Source: Paracentrotus lividus (Eukaryota > Echinodermata > Echinoidea > Camarodonta > Echinidae). From it: 64,000 bases of DNA. The stretch is from positions 19,360,413 to 19,424,412 of the forward strand of contig CALNVZ010003434.1 in NCBI GenBank assembly GCA_940671915.1, given 5' to 3'. The translations under genes and the position numbers were made by a program. The notes beneath the pieces are model-generated. The model made no database searches. It saw nothing but the letters and a program-made list of their open reading frames with translations, and was not told the DNA's origin. Positions 11,121 to 24,300 of this stretch are shown here, one piece after another (the stretch's first letter is position 1; each line of letters opens with the position of its first letter).

Positions 11121-13003
11121 ACCACCACTCACAAAGAGCACCCACATACCTTGCCATGGACGATAACGGTAGCTCCAAGATCTCGTATTTTGTCAGCCAT
11201 AAATTTGGAGGTGGTCTCCGGTACCACAATGGTAGCAGGCATACCAAGTTGCCTCGCCGCATAGGCAGCTGCGTAACCAGCATTGCCTCCTATATAGGGG
11301 AGGAAGGGATTGGGATAAGAAACAAACAAAATATCAACAATTTGTGAGACAAATATAGTTTATGTGTGATTACGTAATAAATATCTGTGGCTTGATACAT
11401 AAACTGTTTTTTCCACAGAAAGCCTGGAAAGGGTCAGTGTTTTATTTTTCATCATTCATTCGTTCACTCATTCACTCATTTTATTTCCACTTTTTTCAGA
11501 GGCAACATTAAAATATCTTTGTACAAGATGTAAAAGAAATGGGGAAATTAAAAAAAGCCATGTAGCTTGTCAAAATAATCCCCAAGATATTTCAGCAAAA
11601 ATTTGAAACAACTTTTTCAAAATCAAATATGTTTGGAGGTATATGGGTGATTCCACTGGGTTGGGGCAATTTTTGTGAAATATATACCACAACTCCAAAT
11701 CCATATCTTTTTCAAACCAGGCATATATACTCCAATAATGGCATGAGCAAAAAAATGGGGTCCCATCCAGTAGTATTTCTCAAAGACTATGGCATATTGC
11801 AATTTGACTCATGAAAATTTCTTGTCCATGAAAAAACAATATGATGTCCCTGTAACGGTGTTAGATTTTTTGTATACCTGTTGCTTGAAATCCATAAACG
11901 ATTTCCAATTTTAATGTCTATTACTGAGAAAAGAGAGCAATTTTTCATTGATCGACAGCTTAAAACTTAATCACATCTGAATTGATCTTCATGGTGAACT
12001 GCAAAAGTTGATACCTCCGTTACATGGGACATTGCATGAAAAAATGCCCCAACCCCATGGAATGACCCATATTGTGTCTCAATATTGGCACAGGTCTCTA
12101 CAATTGAAACCCTTATCCTACACAAAAAGTCAACCAGATCATTTAGACAAAGAAAAATCATCAAAATTGTCAGCAACTCAATTTCTAACTGCTCTGAACA
12201 TGATAAAATTATTCAAATTATTTATAAATAAAAAAGATCCATTTAATTTATAGGGTAACCCATCCATCTTTCAAAATTGTTTAATGCAATGAATTTTAAA
12301 AGAATACACCAAATTTCAGCTAAAAAATCTCTGCAGCAATGACTTACCTGATGAACTAATAATTTTTGAGTACCCTGCTTCTAGTGCCTGCAATATGATA
12401 TTATGAACAAAAAAGTAGAGACATACATTGTAGAAAATTTACAAAACAACAATTATAGCACAGGGAAAATCTTTTTATATCAATTGCCAGTAAACCGTTA
12501 TTAGATGTAGTTGTAGGTCTACTACTATAAATCAGACCTTTTCCAATTAAAAAAAATATGCTGTAAAAAATTAATCAAAAGCAAACTCAATAGTAGGCAT
12601 GCACTAAATAGAAATTGACGATAGACTCATTATTATATTAACTACCAGACATTTGACTACAATAAAATCTTACTCGTTACAATATTGAACATGGAATCAT
12701 GGAACACATACCATTACCGGTATTTGCAAATATACAAAATCTTCATCATTTTTTTAAATCCTGAAAACAATACATTTTAAGACATCTAGATCTAGATCTA
12801 TTAATGTTATTTGAGGAATTTTTAGCTATAGACTAAGTTTGTGATACCTTCTGACATCTGTTTCCAATGCCTCTGATCTTGAAGGATGCCGTTGGTTGCA
12901 TATTCTCACATTTTATGTAAACAGGACACCTTGCCGCTTTGCTCATGGGGATACTCTCCAAAAGAGGAGTTCTTATGTGAAGTTCAGGTGCAGATTCCGC
13001 CAT
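6382..13003 (-). CDS. SDS: L-serine/L-threonine dehydratase, complete seven-exon gene
   Basis: Coding exons in transcript order: 13003-12848, 12387-12348, 11289-11150, 10224-10133, 9258-9028, 7899-7775, 6572-6382, joined phases consistent, 975 nt, 324 aa plus stop; vertebrate SDS is about 328 aa. It is a PLP enzyme that deaminates Ser to pyruvate and Thr to 2-oxobutyrate in the cytosol. Visible motifs: TASFKIRGIG with the PLP lysine (Lys42), SSGGNAG phosphate loop (about 64-70), VGGGGLLCG (about 169-177), EPACGAALAAVYS and the C-terminal VVIVCGGGGIN. SSGGNAG with Gly, where mammalian SDS has Ala, and the phrase PDITS-LAK are more like the SDSL paralogue, so SDSL is the alternative name. A 5' UTR splice is likely (CTGATTCAG|GGAG just upstream). 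No frame breaks. It is head to head with the TIR-HEAT gene. Confidence 0.94.
7775..7899 (-). CDS. SDS: SDS exon 6
   Basis: Acceptor CCCCTCAG|TCTTGCC completes the AG|T serine codon from the previous exon; donor GGTGCTTG|GTGAGT. Encodes SLAKCLGALTVAERC then the SELVTDKQAVDG helix region. Confidence 0.9.
9028..9258 (-). CDS. SDS: SDS exon 5
   Basis: Acceptor TTTTGCAG|GGAAGG, donor ACCAG|GTGAGA. Encodes WEGHETLIVEVKEQL, the Gly-rich VGGGGLLCG loop and VIAMETYGADSFNAAL, all typical of the family. Confidence 0.94.
9747..9870. mobile_element. Short hAT-type MITE in SDS intron
   Basis: Ends CAGTGGTGGATCCAGG and the reverse complement form CCTGTATCCGCCACTG are typical of nonautonomous hAT elements. 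A 14-base C run lies inside. 124 bp; no exact 8 bp duplication. Confidence 0.65.
10133..10224 (-). CDS. SDS: SDS exon 4
   Basis: Acceptor CAACAG|GTTTGG, donor GTTTG|GTATGA. Encodes VWDYANEYALQLAKEDP and VHPFDDPDVW, the family segment before the conserved EGH. Confidence 0.92.
10683..10775 (-). repeat. tRNA-derived SINE head or tRNA pseudogene
   Basis: On the minus strand the order CTAGTGGATATGTTGCC (A-box-like) then ATGGTTCCAGTCCC (B-box-like, GGTTCGAATCC consensus) at tRNA spacing. The acceptor stem is not paired, so a working tRNA is unlikely. Confidence 0.5.
11070..11119. repeat. 50-base A run next to a C run
   Basis: Eight C followed by 50 A lies 30 bases downstream (in transcript terms) of the SDS exon 3 donor, in intron 3. 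On the minus strand it is a long T then G tract. Confidence 0.95.
11150..11289 (-). CDS. SDS: SDS exon 3
   Basis: Acceptor CTATATAG|GAGGCA, donor GGCAAG|GTATGT. Encodes GGNAGYAAAYAARQLGMPAT and VVPETTSKFMADKI, the PLP-phosphate loop and following helix. Confidence 0.95.
11640..12072. mobile_element. MITE in SDS intron with ATGGGTGATTCC ends
   Basis: Left end ATATGGGTGATTCCACTGGG and right end CCCATGGAATGACCCATATT are diverged inverted repeats followed by matching GTTGGGGCA words. About 430 bp without coding capacity. Confidence 0.6.
12348..12387 (-). CDS. SDS: SDS exon 2 (40 bp)
   Basis: Acceptor ATTGCAG|GCACTA, donor TCATCAG|GTAAGT. Encodes ALEAGYSKIISSS plus one base, linking the PLP-lysine exon to the SSGGNAG loop; phases match on both sides. 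Confidence 0.9.
12848..13003 (-). CDS. SDS: SDS exon 1 (start codon, PLP lysine)
   Basis: ATG at 13003-13001, in the same place as vertebrate SDS starts. Encodes LHIRTPLLESIPMSKAA, VYIKCENMQPTASFKIRGIG with Lys42; donor CAGAAG|GTATCA. Confidence 0.94.
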
Positions 13004-14829
13004 AGTGACTTCCAAATGTTCTCCCTGAATCAGAAAACGTCTCAAAAGTAATAAACTTGCAGATTTTAGCACTCCTCGTGAGCTGTCAGTTGGTTAAATC
13101 AGCTACAGATTTTGAACGTGGGTCAGGATTCAGGCCCTATCTACGTATATGCCTATATGGTAAACACGCGTCATGTTACGCCGGTGGTGACGGGGGCTTG
13201 GCATGGGCGCGACCGCTGGCAGCACTGTGGTTGGTTGGTTAGGGGTATGGAGGCTCCAACTCTGGGGGAGGCTCTGTGTTAGTCTTAATCACAGTTAATT
13301 AATTTATTTTCTTCCCTTTTTGTAGTATCCTGTCGTTGAGAATAAAAACAATAATAATATTTTTTCTTCATTGATATTTTTAAAAATTAATTATTCTCTT
13401 CCCAAATATCTAAGAATATGCAAAAAAATAATTTTAAGATATATCTTCTTTGGCTATGTTCAATTGAAGTCTGAAACTAGGCTAGGATGTGAACCAAAGT
13501 TTCTGTGGATGGATGCGGATCACGGAGAAAAGTTCCTCCCATAATTTAGTAATTTATGCATGACGCTCGAATGATCACGAATTAGCATATGAAATACACT
13601 GCCATTGTGCCTTCCAATGAACAATAGTCACGATAAAATTTAGATTTGTCATTTATTTTTTTGGTAAGTCCTCATTTCTTTATGCGTTTTGAAATATTGG
13701 GCGTACGTCCGACAGTGGATTCGTTGAAGTTCCTTTTTTATATTTCTCTTCTTTATTCTAAAAAATATTGGAAGAGTGGGTCTACGCCCAACCGTTTTTG
13801 AAGTCGCGTCTTGCAGTTTTTCTTGCGAAATGGGTCCAATTTGGTTATGATTGACATGACAGCGCGCACGACAAAGCGGTCTTTATCGGGAACAGCTGAA
13901 TCGCGTTGTTCAGTTACGGTCAACGCACTTCAGCCATCGCAACCGGGAGGCGGAGCTCCTCGCGATAGCTACCAGAGCGCCCAATAATCAAAATGCATTG
14001 TTCTCTATTTCTGTAAAAGCGGAATGGTAGACTTTTTTCCGTGCGGATATGTTGGGGAAGAAAAATTATTAATAGTAACACGTCATTTATTAAAACATTT
14101 CCACTGTCAACGAAGACAAAGTCAGGATACTGTAAAGAGACTCACAAACACAACAGTTCAATTTTGAAGGTAGGTCCATGAGTTCTTCATAATATTGTCT
14201 TAGACTCATTACAATGATTAACCTCTTTCTCTTTCTCACAGTCACATTCATATTCACCACTTTAAATAGTTTTGCATGCATATGGATGCATCATCTCACA
14301 GTCACTGCACTGGCACCACTGGTGGTGCATGCTTGCTATGTAGTGGATTAGTGTGTTGTGTGGTGTGGCGCTGCCTTTGGCGGCTTTAGCAAGTTGAAAA
14401 TTTTATAGAAATTTGAGCAAGAATATCTGAACTATTTTTAAAAAATGTTATAAAAAAAGTAGACTTTGCTCTATGCCTGTGCATGCCTGTGAATGTGAAA
14501 TTAAAAGAAAAAAAAAAGTTGCTGAGGAATTGCACGATTGATGACAACATTTTGCTTGTAAATTAAGTTGTGCCCTTAAAAGTATAATACCAGACCTTTT
14601 CCCAATATTTTTGGCTTGTTGTTTTTTTTTTTGTATTTCTAATCAAGGATTAGGGTTGATTTTGTTTGCGTTTCATCTTTTTGAATTGTACAGATTGAGG
14701 CATTTGCAGAAATGCTGCATCACAAACATGAAACCTTGGTGCTCCGATTACAACATCTAGGGAACTACTACATTATACATTGTATTAATTATACACTTCA
14801 TAAAAGTTTAACCTTTTTTTATTTTGTAG
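13004..14829. promoter_or_regulatory. Divergent intergenic region between SDS and TIR-HEAT genes
   Basis: Both genes read away from this 1.8 kb stretch, so it should hold both promoters and 5' UTR exons. I see no certain TATA or initiator. A CACGGA-ended MITE fills 13521-14043. The part at 13140-13260 is GC-rich compared with its surroundings. Confidence 0.4.
13521..14043 (-). mobile_element. CACGGA-ended MITE, copy 1
   Basis: Begins CACGGAGAAAAGTTCC and ends GACTTTTTTCCGTG, flanked on both sides by CGGAT (13516-13520 and 14044-14048), a 5 bp target duplication. Same family as 39663-40190, 44793-45315, 50552-50965 and 51003-51481. No coding capacity. Confidence 0.85.
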
Positions 14830-14901
14830 ATATCATGGCTGGTGAGGATGTATTTATGTGCTATCATGGCAGTGATAAGAAATTTGCAGAATTTCTTGTA
14901 G
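14830..14901 (+). CDS. TIR-HEAT exon 1 (TIR box 1)
   Basis: Acceptor TTTTGTAG|ATATC, donor CTTGTAG|GTAAGA. The ATG at 14835 has a purine-rich ATCATGG context and is the probable start. Encodes MAGEDVFMCYHGSDKKFAEF. Confidence 0.8.
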   Translation: MSWLVRMYLCAIMAVIRNLQNFL

Positions 14902-17900
14902 GTAAGAAAAAGGCTTATGCTGCAGTTGCAATGACTGTTGCAAATATGTGGGAGATATGGGATGGGGAAGCAATTTTGAAAAGAAATATATATTTAGTCA
15001 ATCCTATCCGTATAATTCTGTCGAGATAATATCAGATATACAGTCAGGATGATTTATCAGTACTTTACGACTTTAAAAATCACGAACATACCCTATCTCT
15101 CATGTTGCACATGTAGGCTTATGTTGCAATTTAATTTTAGGGGGAAAAAAGGGTCTACATGTATTTCAGTTGGTAGATTTGTAAACCGACCAGCCCCCGT
15201 CGCGAAGCGACGGGAACTGACGAACCAGTAGACATATTTGGTGAAGGTTTGAAAATATCTATACATGACCACAAATTTCGTGGTCAAAAATACCTTATTT
15301 GAATTCATACTCACATTGAATCAAATCTTTGAAGTTTTTCCTCGAATTGGTGACATCTGCGAATGTTTCACATGAAGTAATCAACTAATAATGAAGAAAA
15401 ATACAGGAAAATTGAGTCCATCAACGTATATTTCTCCGTGCGTGCGCTGTCTTCGCCACAGAGTTAAATACGTCTTCGCACAGTAAAATGACGTCATAGA
15501 AAATGGCAGCGATATGGCACCAACACTATGAGAAGAGACAAGGCCAACGGAAAATTCATTTTGGTAAGTCAAAAAGCTCTTATATAATTCAGTTTTTCAA
15601 CGGCCGTATCTTGAAATATCATACATGCCGTTGAATTACATTTAAACATTAGATTCATCATATTAACCAGTATGATCACCTGATCGCTCATCATCGCTGG
15701 TTATTTCGCTGTAAATGGAGGTGGTGGAAGTACAGCCCCGTCGCCTTAGGCAACGGGGCTGTGTATAGTTAGTAGATTTGTAGCTCTTTACACATTGCAT
15801 GGATCTGAAATTCCCCCCAAAGAGGTATCAAAGTTAACAAATTAACCAAACTTTTTTTATATAAAAATTTTTTTTTTTATTATTATATTTTTTTTTCTAG
15901 GCTTACTTAAATGTATTTGAATATTAATTAAATTTTTTATTTTCTTTCAGTTGAGCGTATTCCACCATTTCTGATATTGTTATCATGATTCCATTTCACA
16001 GATAACATGACAAAGGAAGGATTGGATGTATGGAACCCAGAAAGTCATACTTCATCTAGAAAGGGAAAAGCTCTCGTCAATGCAAAGGTATAATTTCTGT
16101 TTTTAAAATTTAAGATATTCTTATCCAATTTGAATAATTTATATCTTTCAATAATAAACACATGATAACATGCAATTCATAATAGACATGTATCATACTT
16201 TAAAACTAAAGGAGGTTATCAATCTTAATTTAAGACAAAAAAAGCAATTTTTAAAGTTTCATGAAAATCGGTTATAAAATGTTGAAGTTTGAAAAGTTTT
16301 GTACTTTCTAAGAGGATAGATCTTCAAATTGGCGAAAAAACTGTAGAGAGACTGATTTTGTGGACAACTCACCGTTTGTTTTGTGGCCATGCGTTATGAG
16401 GTGGGCCCTTTTCTGTTACAACCCAAGTTTTCCAAGGAATTGTACCGTTTTTATTCAATCGAATATTCTTCTTACATTTGACATCTTATACCTATAAAAG
16501 TATACATATTCTGAAAGAGAATTGTCTGAGGAATCCAAAAATACCATCAGAAAAGGGATATGGGGAAGTCATAAGGAGTTACAGAGCCAAATATGTCGAA
16601 AACGGTTGGAAAAAAGTACTTCCAGAAAAAGGTTACCATGGAAACAAAATTTCACCCTACGACAAAAAGACATGCGTATTTGAACTCCTCAGAGTCGGAC
16701 CTTTCTAACAGTGTATAACTTGTTATGGGTAAGCTTTTTAAAAATAATTTTGCGCGATCATCTTTTCAGCGAAAATTTCTGATAGGAAAATTTGGGTAAA
16801 TATGTGTTACAATGAGTAATGCATGATTTACTTCCAAAATATGACACAGTTTTGTTATAACCTATTTGAAGTTATACTAGGGTTACATGAATATACTTGC
16901 AAATACTTACTACAATAAAATATATCTACAGTGCTTATTCAAACAATTAATTTGATCTGGTTCATGTTGAGGCATGTCAATTGACACGTGCAAGGTATCT
17001 CTGAGGATGATCTACCTGGTGAGGATAAAGCATATCAAGCCAATGCAGTGATGTTCAATGTAAAATGTAGAAGACAATACAATTAATTGAAATTTAGGAT
17101 TATACCGTTAAAAAAAATGCAGGTACATGTACCTCCTTGAAGAGATAAATTCATGCATTTAAATGTAGGTCCATGGGTTGAAATATTCTAAATGCTTAAC
17201 ATTATGTCTCTGCAAAGTAGTGTTTTGGGTGTTGGATTTGCTGTGCATCATCAATATAAGGCAGTTCCAAGCAAAACAGGACATGACCCCCAAATTTCAA
17301 ATTCATGGTTCCATGACAAATTGGTATCATATGACAGCTAAAAGTCCAAATTTTCAATATCTGTGCATGGTTTAGCCTTTTTAGGGCATTTTGGGTTTTA
17401 AAATGGCATTAATATTTAATATTACTAAAATTGTCAAATTTATATTCTTTTTTTATTTAAATTTCATGCAAGAGAAATGTACCTAGAAAATGAAAATATA
17501 CTTTGTTATATTTATTATGAAAGCAGGATATATGAAAAATAAAGTTTCACATAATATTTTGCTTCGCAATCTTTGTTCCCCATCAGTGAGCACAAACATG
17601 AAGTTACCTCAAAATGTCACTCCGTAACCACAAAAACACATATTTTTAAAATATTTTTAGAATAATTGGGTTAAATGCAAAAAAATTTATTTGCAAATCC
17701 GGAACACCCATACCTTTCATATACATAAACTTTTATATTTGAATGGATTTTGTTTGAGAAATACGGCCTCATAAAATGTGTCACTCCGTAACCATTATGG
17801 TTACGGAGTGACATCCAATTGCATGCATGTACAATGTACATGTACAATTTGATCAAAGCTCACTCAACGCTAGAACTTTTTAAATTCAGAATTCTTTTAG

Positions 17901-20900
17901 TGAAGTGCCCAAGAAAGACATCGGTGTCATGCTTTGAGGATATGAGATCATAAATATGCAAATGAGCCCTTTGTCAGCAATTAATTGCACAACTCAGGCA
18001 TTTGTGTGAGGTCTGATATGAGCTCCTTTGAGGACTTTGCAGCAGATTATTTTGGAAGAAAGTGGATGAGGCTGTGAACTCAATCATTTGGTTACATTAT
18101 ACAATTTAAGAAGTTTAAATAGTAGTTTAAAGAAGACACTGACCTGTACATATAAATAAAAGTAAGACAATCGGTTTGAAAATTACCCTACCTTGTGCTA
18201 TCATATAAAGCATGACAGAATTGAAATTCATCAAGAAGCATTAAAAAAAATTAGCATAAATTAGCATAGATTATTTCTCAGTCACAATTTAAATATTCTA
18301 TGTAGAAGTTTAGTGAACATCATGGAGCTTTACCAGATTAAGAAAAAAAAAATCTGTCAAAGATTTTTTTTTAATATTGTTAATTTTGAAAATTTGCATA
18401 AATTAGCATACTTAATGAGTTTCAAAATTCTGGTAAAATGTTTGCATCTCCCACCTAGTGCTATCACATAAAGCAAATGGAATTGAAAATGATCGACAAA
18501 TAAAAGAGAAGAAGCATTTATTGTTATTTTTTAAGAATTTGCATAAATTAGCATATATAATGTAGACAATTTTCAATCAAAATTTCAAAATTCTGTGTAG
18601 AAGTTTGGTAACCTCATGTAGCTCTACTAGATGGAAACAAAAAAAAAAAAATCAAAATCGGTCGACAAATAAAGAAAATCCATTATTTGTGAATTTTGAA
18701 AATGCGCATAAATTAGCATACTTAATGAGTTTCAAAATTCTGTGTAGAAGTTTTGAATCCCCCACCTAGAGCTATCATACAGAGCAAGCAGAATTAAAAT
18801 TGAAACAATCAAGAGGTTTTTTTTTATTTAGGAAGGAGACCATAGTCCATTTACATGCCATTGTGTGGATGATTCAGAGGTCACTCCGTAACCGTCACTC
18901 CGTAACCGGACATGGGTTCAAGTTTTAAGTCATAATTAACAAAATAGTCAACCAATTTTCTCATGAAAGGCACCATATTATACCTAGTATAACATAGACT
19001 CCAATCAATTACTCAAAATTATGATAGCCATTTAAAGTTCACAGAGTTTAAGCAAAATGTTTTTTGCTAAAATATGCATGTCCATTTTGCGTCACTCCGT
19101 AACCATGATTATGAATATTCATATCTCATTAATTATGCAGATCACTTTAACAAATGTTATCATTTTGAAAAGAGGGTACCATCAGCTATTGTCATGAACC
19201 ATTTCTTTGTAAATAAAGATTAAAGTATGGATGATAAATTTGTTTGAATGCTGAAATGTTACTTCTGAATGTCACTCCGTTACCTTGGAACTGCCCATAA
19301 CTCAATCCAATTATTACAGTTCCTTTTGTTTTGTGTAAACAAAGCATATAGGTAAATGGTAGTGAGAATACAATTAAACATGTAGGCTGAATAAATAAAC
19401 CCATGTCCTACCATCAACTAATATTTTACTTCACTTTGTGATTCGTAGAAATACCTGACGACCACAATCTAGACAATTACTGATTTTACATTAATTAATT
19501 AAATTGATTAACTTAATTAGCCTAATTAGATATTCTTAATTTCATATTTTACACACTGTTACTAATAGATAGATATAATATTCCAATTTAACTGTCTTAT
19601 GTTAGATTTTATGATGTTAAAACCTGATTTATTAATGCAACAGAAATTTATGCTCCTCCTCCTCATGCTCCTCCTCCTCCTCCACCGTGCAAAAATGGCT
19701 ACTTCAAGTTAATTAATTGTTAATTACTTGTAAATGAGTGCACCATTGGTATTTCTTCTAATATTAAGTTATTGGCAGATATATTTCCTTCACATTGGTA
19801 CCAAATATACCCATATGGCACATGTATTTAAAATTTTATATAATTTTTCATGTTTGTGCTTGTCGCGCAAATGTAACGGCACCACCTATATGGGGGCCCA
19901 GTTTAAAACACATGGCCTTGTACAAATATTTCCCCTTTATTTCTCATATCTGTAATGGTCTCCTTTTGACCTTGACTTATGTTGAATGAATATATATATA
20001 TATATATATTTCAATTATCAAAAGACAATATTGTTCACCCTTTCTGGAGACATCACGATCGTGTTATACTGAGAGTAGGACTTAATTTGCATCTCTTTCC
20101 AGTTATATCCAGTATCAATTGATATCTTCCCCCTTAAAAAAGAAAGTCTTCTACATGTAAATCTATTTTGATATCGATGCTTACTGCACCCATAACCCTC
20201 CTGGGTCATAGGGGCACTGCTTGAGAGAACGGGTGTACCATATCCTCCATTTATCCCGGTTTGGGGCGATGGCCTAGCTTTGGAAAAATGATAGTTTAGT
20301 CTACTCTGTAATGTAGTCTGGCCATATTTTCCTTTGTCTTCCTCTTCTTTTGTCCTGAACACTTCCTTGTAAGATGGTTTTGGAAAGGCCACTTTATCTT
20401 GTTATCTAAGCTTCCTTGTCATTATAGTGGACAAATAATTTTTTGTAGATCTTCATGTGCTGGCCCACTATTCTGAACACCTCTGCATTAGTCAAATGAG
20501 GTCTTCCCATAAGGCTGAGAATTTTTCCCATGAGGATGAGGACTTTTTCCACGAGGCCAAAAGGTTCACAAGGCCGATTTTTCTCATACATCGTTATTTC
20601 TCTTATCAGGATGTTTGTCTACATGAGAAAAATCGGCCTTGTAGACCCTTGTGGGAAAATCCTTGGCTTTGTGGGAAAAATCCTCAGCCTCATAGACCCT
20701 CGCCGGTCAAATGGTCTGCATACAATGTATGAGATGCCAAGTAGCTTCCTATTTTTGATCTATGAATGAATAAAAAAATATCCATCATTTTTTCAGGCTT
20801 GCATTGTGATTTTAAGTGAGGATTCCTTACAGGATAAGGAGTGTGAAGATGCTATCTCGCTTGCGTATATTTCTGACAAACCCATCTTTCCTGTGGCCGT

Positions 20901-21320
20901 CAAGGACTTTCCCGATCTGGAGAAAAATCTTACCTTTTCAATGTAAGTTTGTTGATTTCATCTATCATTAGTGTAAAAGTATGTAAATGTAGGCCTAACA
21001 TTCAAGAACTCTTCCAGAACAATTCAGTAGTCCAATCGTAAAGAATAATGAGTATCATATGTGTAATCATTAGAGTGGTTCGTGTATGATCAGAGAGTTT
21101 GGAAGTCAATTGCTGAAAGGCTTTAATCTTGTAATTTTGTTGTTGTTGAAAGTTGTTTTTGTGGAAGTGATTGAAATTTGATTTATATTTTTTCTTTGGA
21201 TTACCACCCTTTTAACTTGGAGTCTGTTATTGTTATGTTACATGAATTAAAATTGAATTGTGTCCAGATATGAAAGAAACAGACCTACGATATTTTAGTT
21301 TCACTGATTTGCCATCTACA

Positions 21321-21379
<59 letters not shown>

Positions 21380-24300
21380 ATATCGCTCTCGCAGGAGGTT
21401 ATACTAGCCAAACTTAACTGGGTGTTCTTCATACCATCCGGCGACTCACCACCTTCCCCACCGAATCCCTGCCTGTCCTTGTTTCGTCCATAAAGCGAGA
21501 GATTGAGGCACTGTCCAAGCGGGACCAGCCCGAGGCCGGGGACATCGAGGGTAACCTAGAACGGGGTCGTTCTTCACAGAGGGCGTTCTATAAGCGATGG
21601 AATAGTGTACACGGAGCGTGGAGCAGGTTGATTTCTGGGAAGAGAACTTTAGGAGCTCCAGGGAGGTGACATGGATTAAATTCAGAGAAGCTTTCCTGGA
21701 TGTCTATGAAGAGCAAATCAATGGTAAATCTACAGTCAAAGCTGTCTTAGTGGCCACCTCTCTATAAAAGTCCCCTGTCTATTTAAAAGTGGTCACCTAA
21801 ATTATCACATTGGAAAAATGTGTGTTGCAGGACCTGTCTATAAAGTATAAAGCCATTAAGTTTACTTAATAATTATGGATAATAAAAAATAATGATAAAA
21901 TACTCAGTGGAATGCTTTCCTTGACAGTTGCCCATGGACAATAAAAATTCCAAATCACAATCAAATGACCAACTTCAGCCCAATTAAACAGTATCACTGG
22001 CCCTGAACTAAATTTGAAATCCTAGATATTGAATTGAATTGAATTGAGACTTTATTCCACAGACAAAGCTGCAGATGCAGAGTCCATTCAACATACAACA
22101 TAAAATAGTATAAGACTAAATAAGTTTCATTGTTGCGGATTGAAATAATCACTAGAGGGTATTCATTGTGTTCGCAATCTACTATGGTAACAAGGAAATT
22201 CGTGATCACGCTCACAAAAAGTGATCACTACCTTACAAGTTCACGAGCTTTCGAGTGCCGCTACAACTCTTTATCAAGTGACGAAAATTAACTGAAAACG
22301 TAGTCTATTTATACAAATCCCGCGGATCGCAGCGCACCAACGCAGAACAATAGGCGGGCGTTAAGCCGCTACGTGATTGGTCGGGCATTCACATCGGCGC
22401 GCTGATAATTTTCGTCACTTGAATAAGAGTTGCAGCGGCACTCAAAAGCTCGTGAACTTGTAAGCTAGTGATCACTTTTTGCGAGAGAGTGATCACGAAT
22501 TTCCTGTTGACCATAGTAGACTGCGAGACAAATGAATACCCTCTAGCGATTAATAGTATAGATTATGAATACAATGATAATACTGTAAATACATATGAAC
22601 AAAGATAAGTAAAAGATCTACAATGAGAAGAGCATCTGAGATATAGATTCTAGGCTACTGTACAAGATTAAAACAAAAATAATAAAAGAATGAAGGGGGA
22701 AAAAGGACTAAGGTCTAACAATATACACAATATCTGAAACTCTACCTTTGGCAAGAACAAAAACTTAAATCAATTCAACGAATAAGATATTATTACTGAA
22801 ACAAACAAACAAAACAAACTCTAAATCCTTATGACTCTGCCAACAGGTTTTTGTACCAAAGCTTCCACAATTCTGAGAAGTACCTTGAGCTGCTCTGTAG
22901 AGGGTTAACCAATATATTTACAATTGTATTATTTGAGTTGTCAATTCTGAGAATAAACTTGAAAATCAGATTTCTAACCACAGCTTGACACAAAGGTACA
23001 TGAGCGTCTGCAAAATAACTCTACTAGCACTAGAGTGCCTGGGTACCCTAAGAAGCATCCTCATAGCATCATTATAGGCTACATAGGTACTGTAAGTTCT
23101 TCAAACTGCTCTTTTTATATCTGCACCACAGGTGTGCAGTGTATAAGTGGTACAATATGCTCTAAATAATTCAACTTTAACACTTAGAGAACACATATGG
23201 AACTTTCTGCAGAGTGTGCTCAAAGAGAGGGCCATTCCGTACTTTGCCATTCTGTTCCATAACAAAAGAGCTTCTCGAGCCTCGAGTGAAGATCGAACAT
23301 GATCATTCCAACCAGGTTTCAAATTGTGCTGTGTCCCTTTGAGCTTATTACAGACCATCACTTGCTACACATAAAACATCAACACTTCTGTTATATACAT
23401 GACATAAATCACTTATGTGACCACTATTTGTACAATTAGGATCACCACATGAAAAAGCATCTGACCCCAAGTTATATTCATTAAACCAATCTCAGTTTGC
23501 GAAGATATTCACACTTTAAACTATTGTTTATTCTTGACCAATCTATCTCCCCTTTTAACATTATCTGAACAGTCTCAAGTGACCAGGCAGGTGCCCTAAA
23601 TTAATTTGATATACAAATTGGAATATGATCAGAAGTAGCAAACTGATATTCTATTGAATACCCTCTATAGAGGCATGAGCATCTGCTGTACTGATGCAAT
23701 GATCCAACCAAGAAGTGGTATGCCATGATTCACTCACTATAGTAAATATATCAACTGGTAAAAAGTCGGAGTGGGCAAATGTAAAGGCTATAATTTTAAT
23801 TGTGTCATGTACAAAAAGGCCTTCAAATGATTTGCGAATAGTGACGCATGATCAGAGATGTCTGCATTCCATACACCAACTATAAAGACACTAGTGGTAT
23901 CTAACTCAGCAACAGCAGAAGAAATGTAACCTAATCTCTCAAGATAAACGCTTTCATTATCTAAATATTCAAAGGGAGTATATTAACAATAACAAATTTT
24001 CTATCACCTACATTTAATTCAATTCCTATGGCCCAATCAGTATTAAATCTGACAGCACTTATTAAATGTTCATGTCTAGTATGCCAAAGTATGGCAAGCC
24101 CACCAGGTATCCGCCCCTGGACAAGACCATTCCTTAAATCTGTGGTCCATTCTCCAATGCCATGATATGCTGGATGTATTAAATTTAACCCATTCAAGTC
24201 TTGCTGGGCTAGCCAAGTTTCCTGGAGACAAATTATATCACTGTCTTCCTCAAATAGTTTTTCAATGACGAACCGGCGACTTTTTTCAGCAATACTTTGC

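Larger units (their letters stand above)
16088..20796 (+). other. Intron 2 of the TIR-HEAT gene
   Basis: 4.7 kb without exons. Holds the GTCACTCCGTAACC motif cluster (17616-19284), a degenerate tandem array (18180-18830), a TA dinucleotide tract (19990-20010) and a fold-back (20484-20722). The stretch 16200-17500 shows no structure I can name. Confidence 0.7.

Noticed and set aside
10873-11347. Frames with poly-Phe or poly-Lys stretches
   Set aside because: They read through the 50-base A run and overlap the true SDS exon 3 in other frames.
18180-18830. CRISPR-like array
   Set aside because: Repeat units are long, diverged and not separated by uniform spacers, and the genome is eukaryotic.
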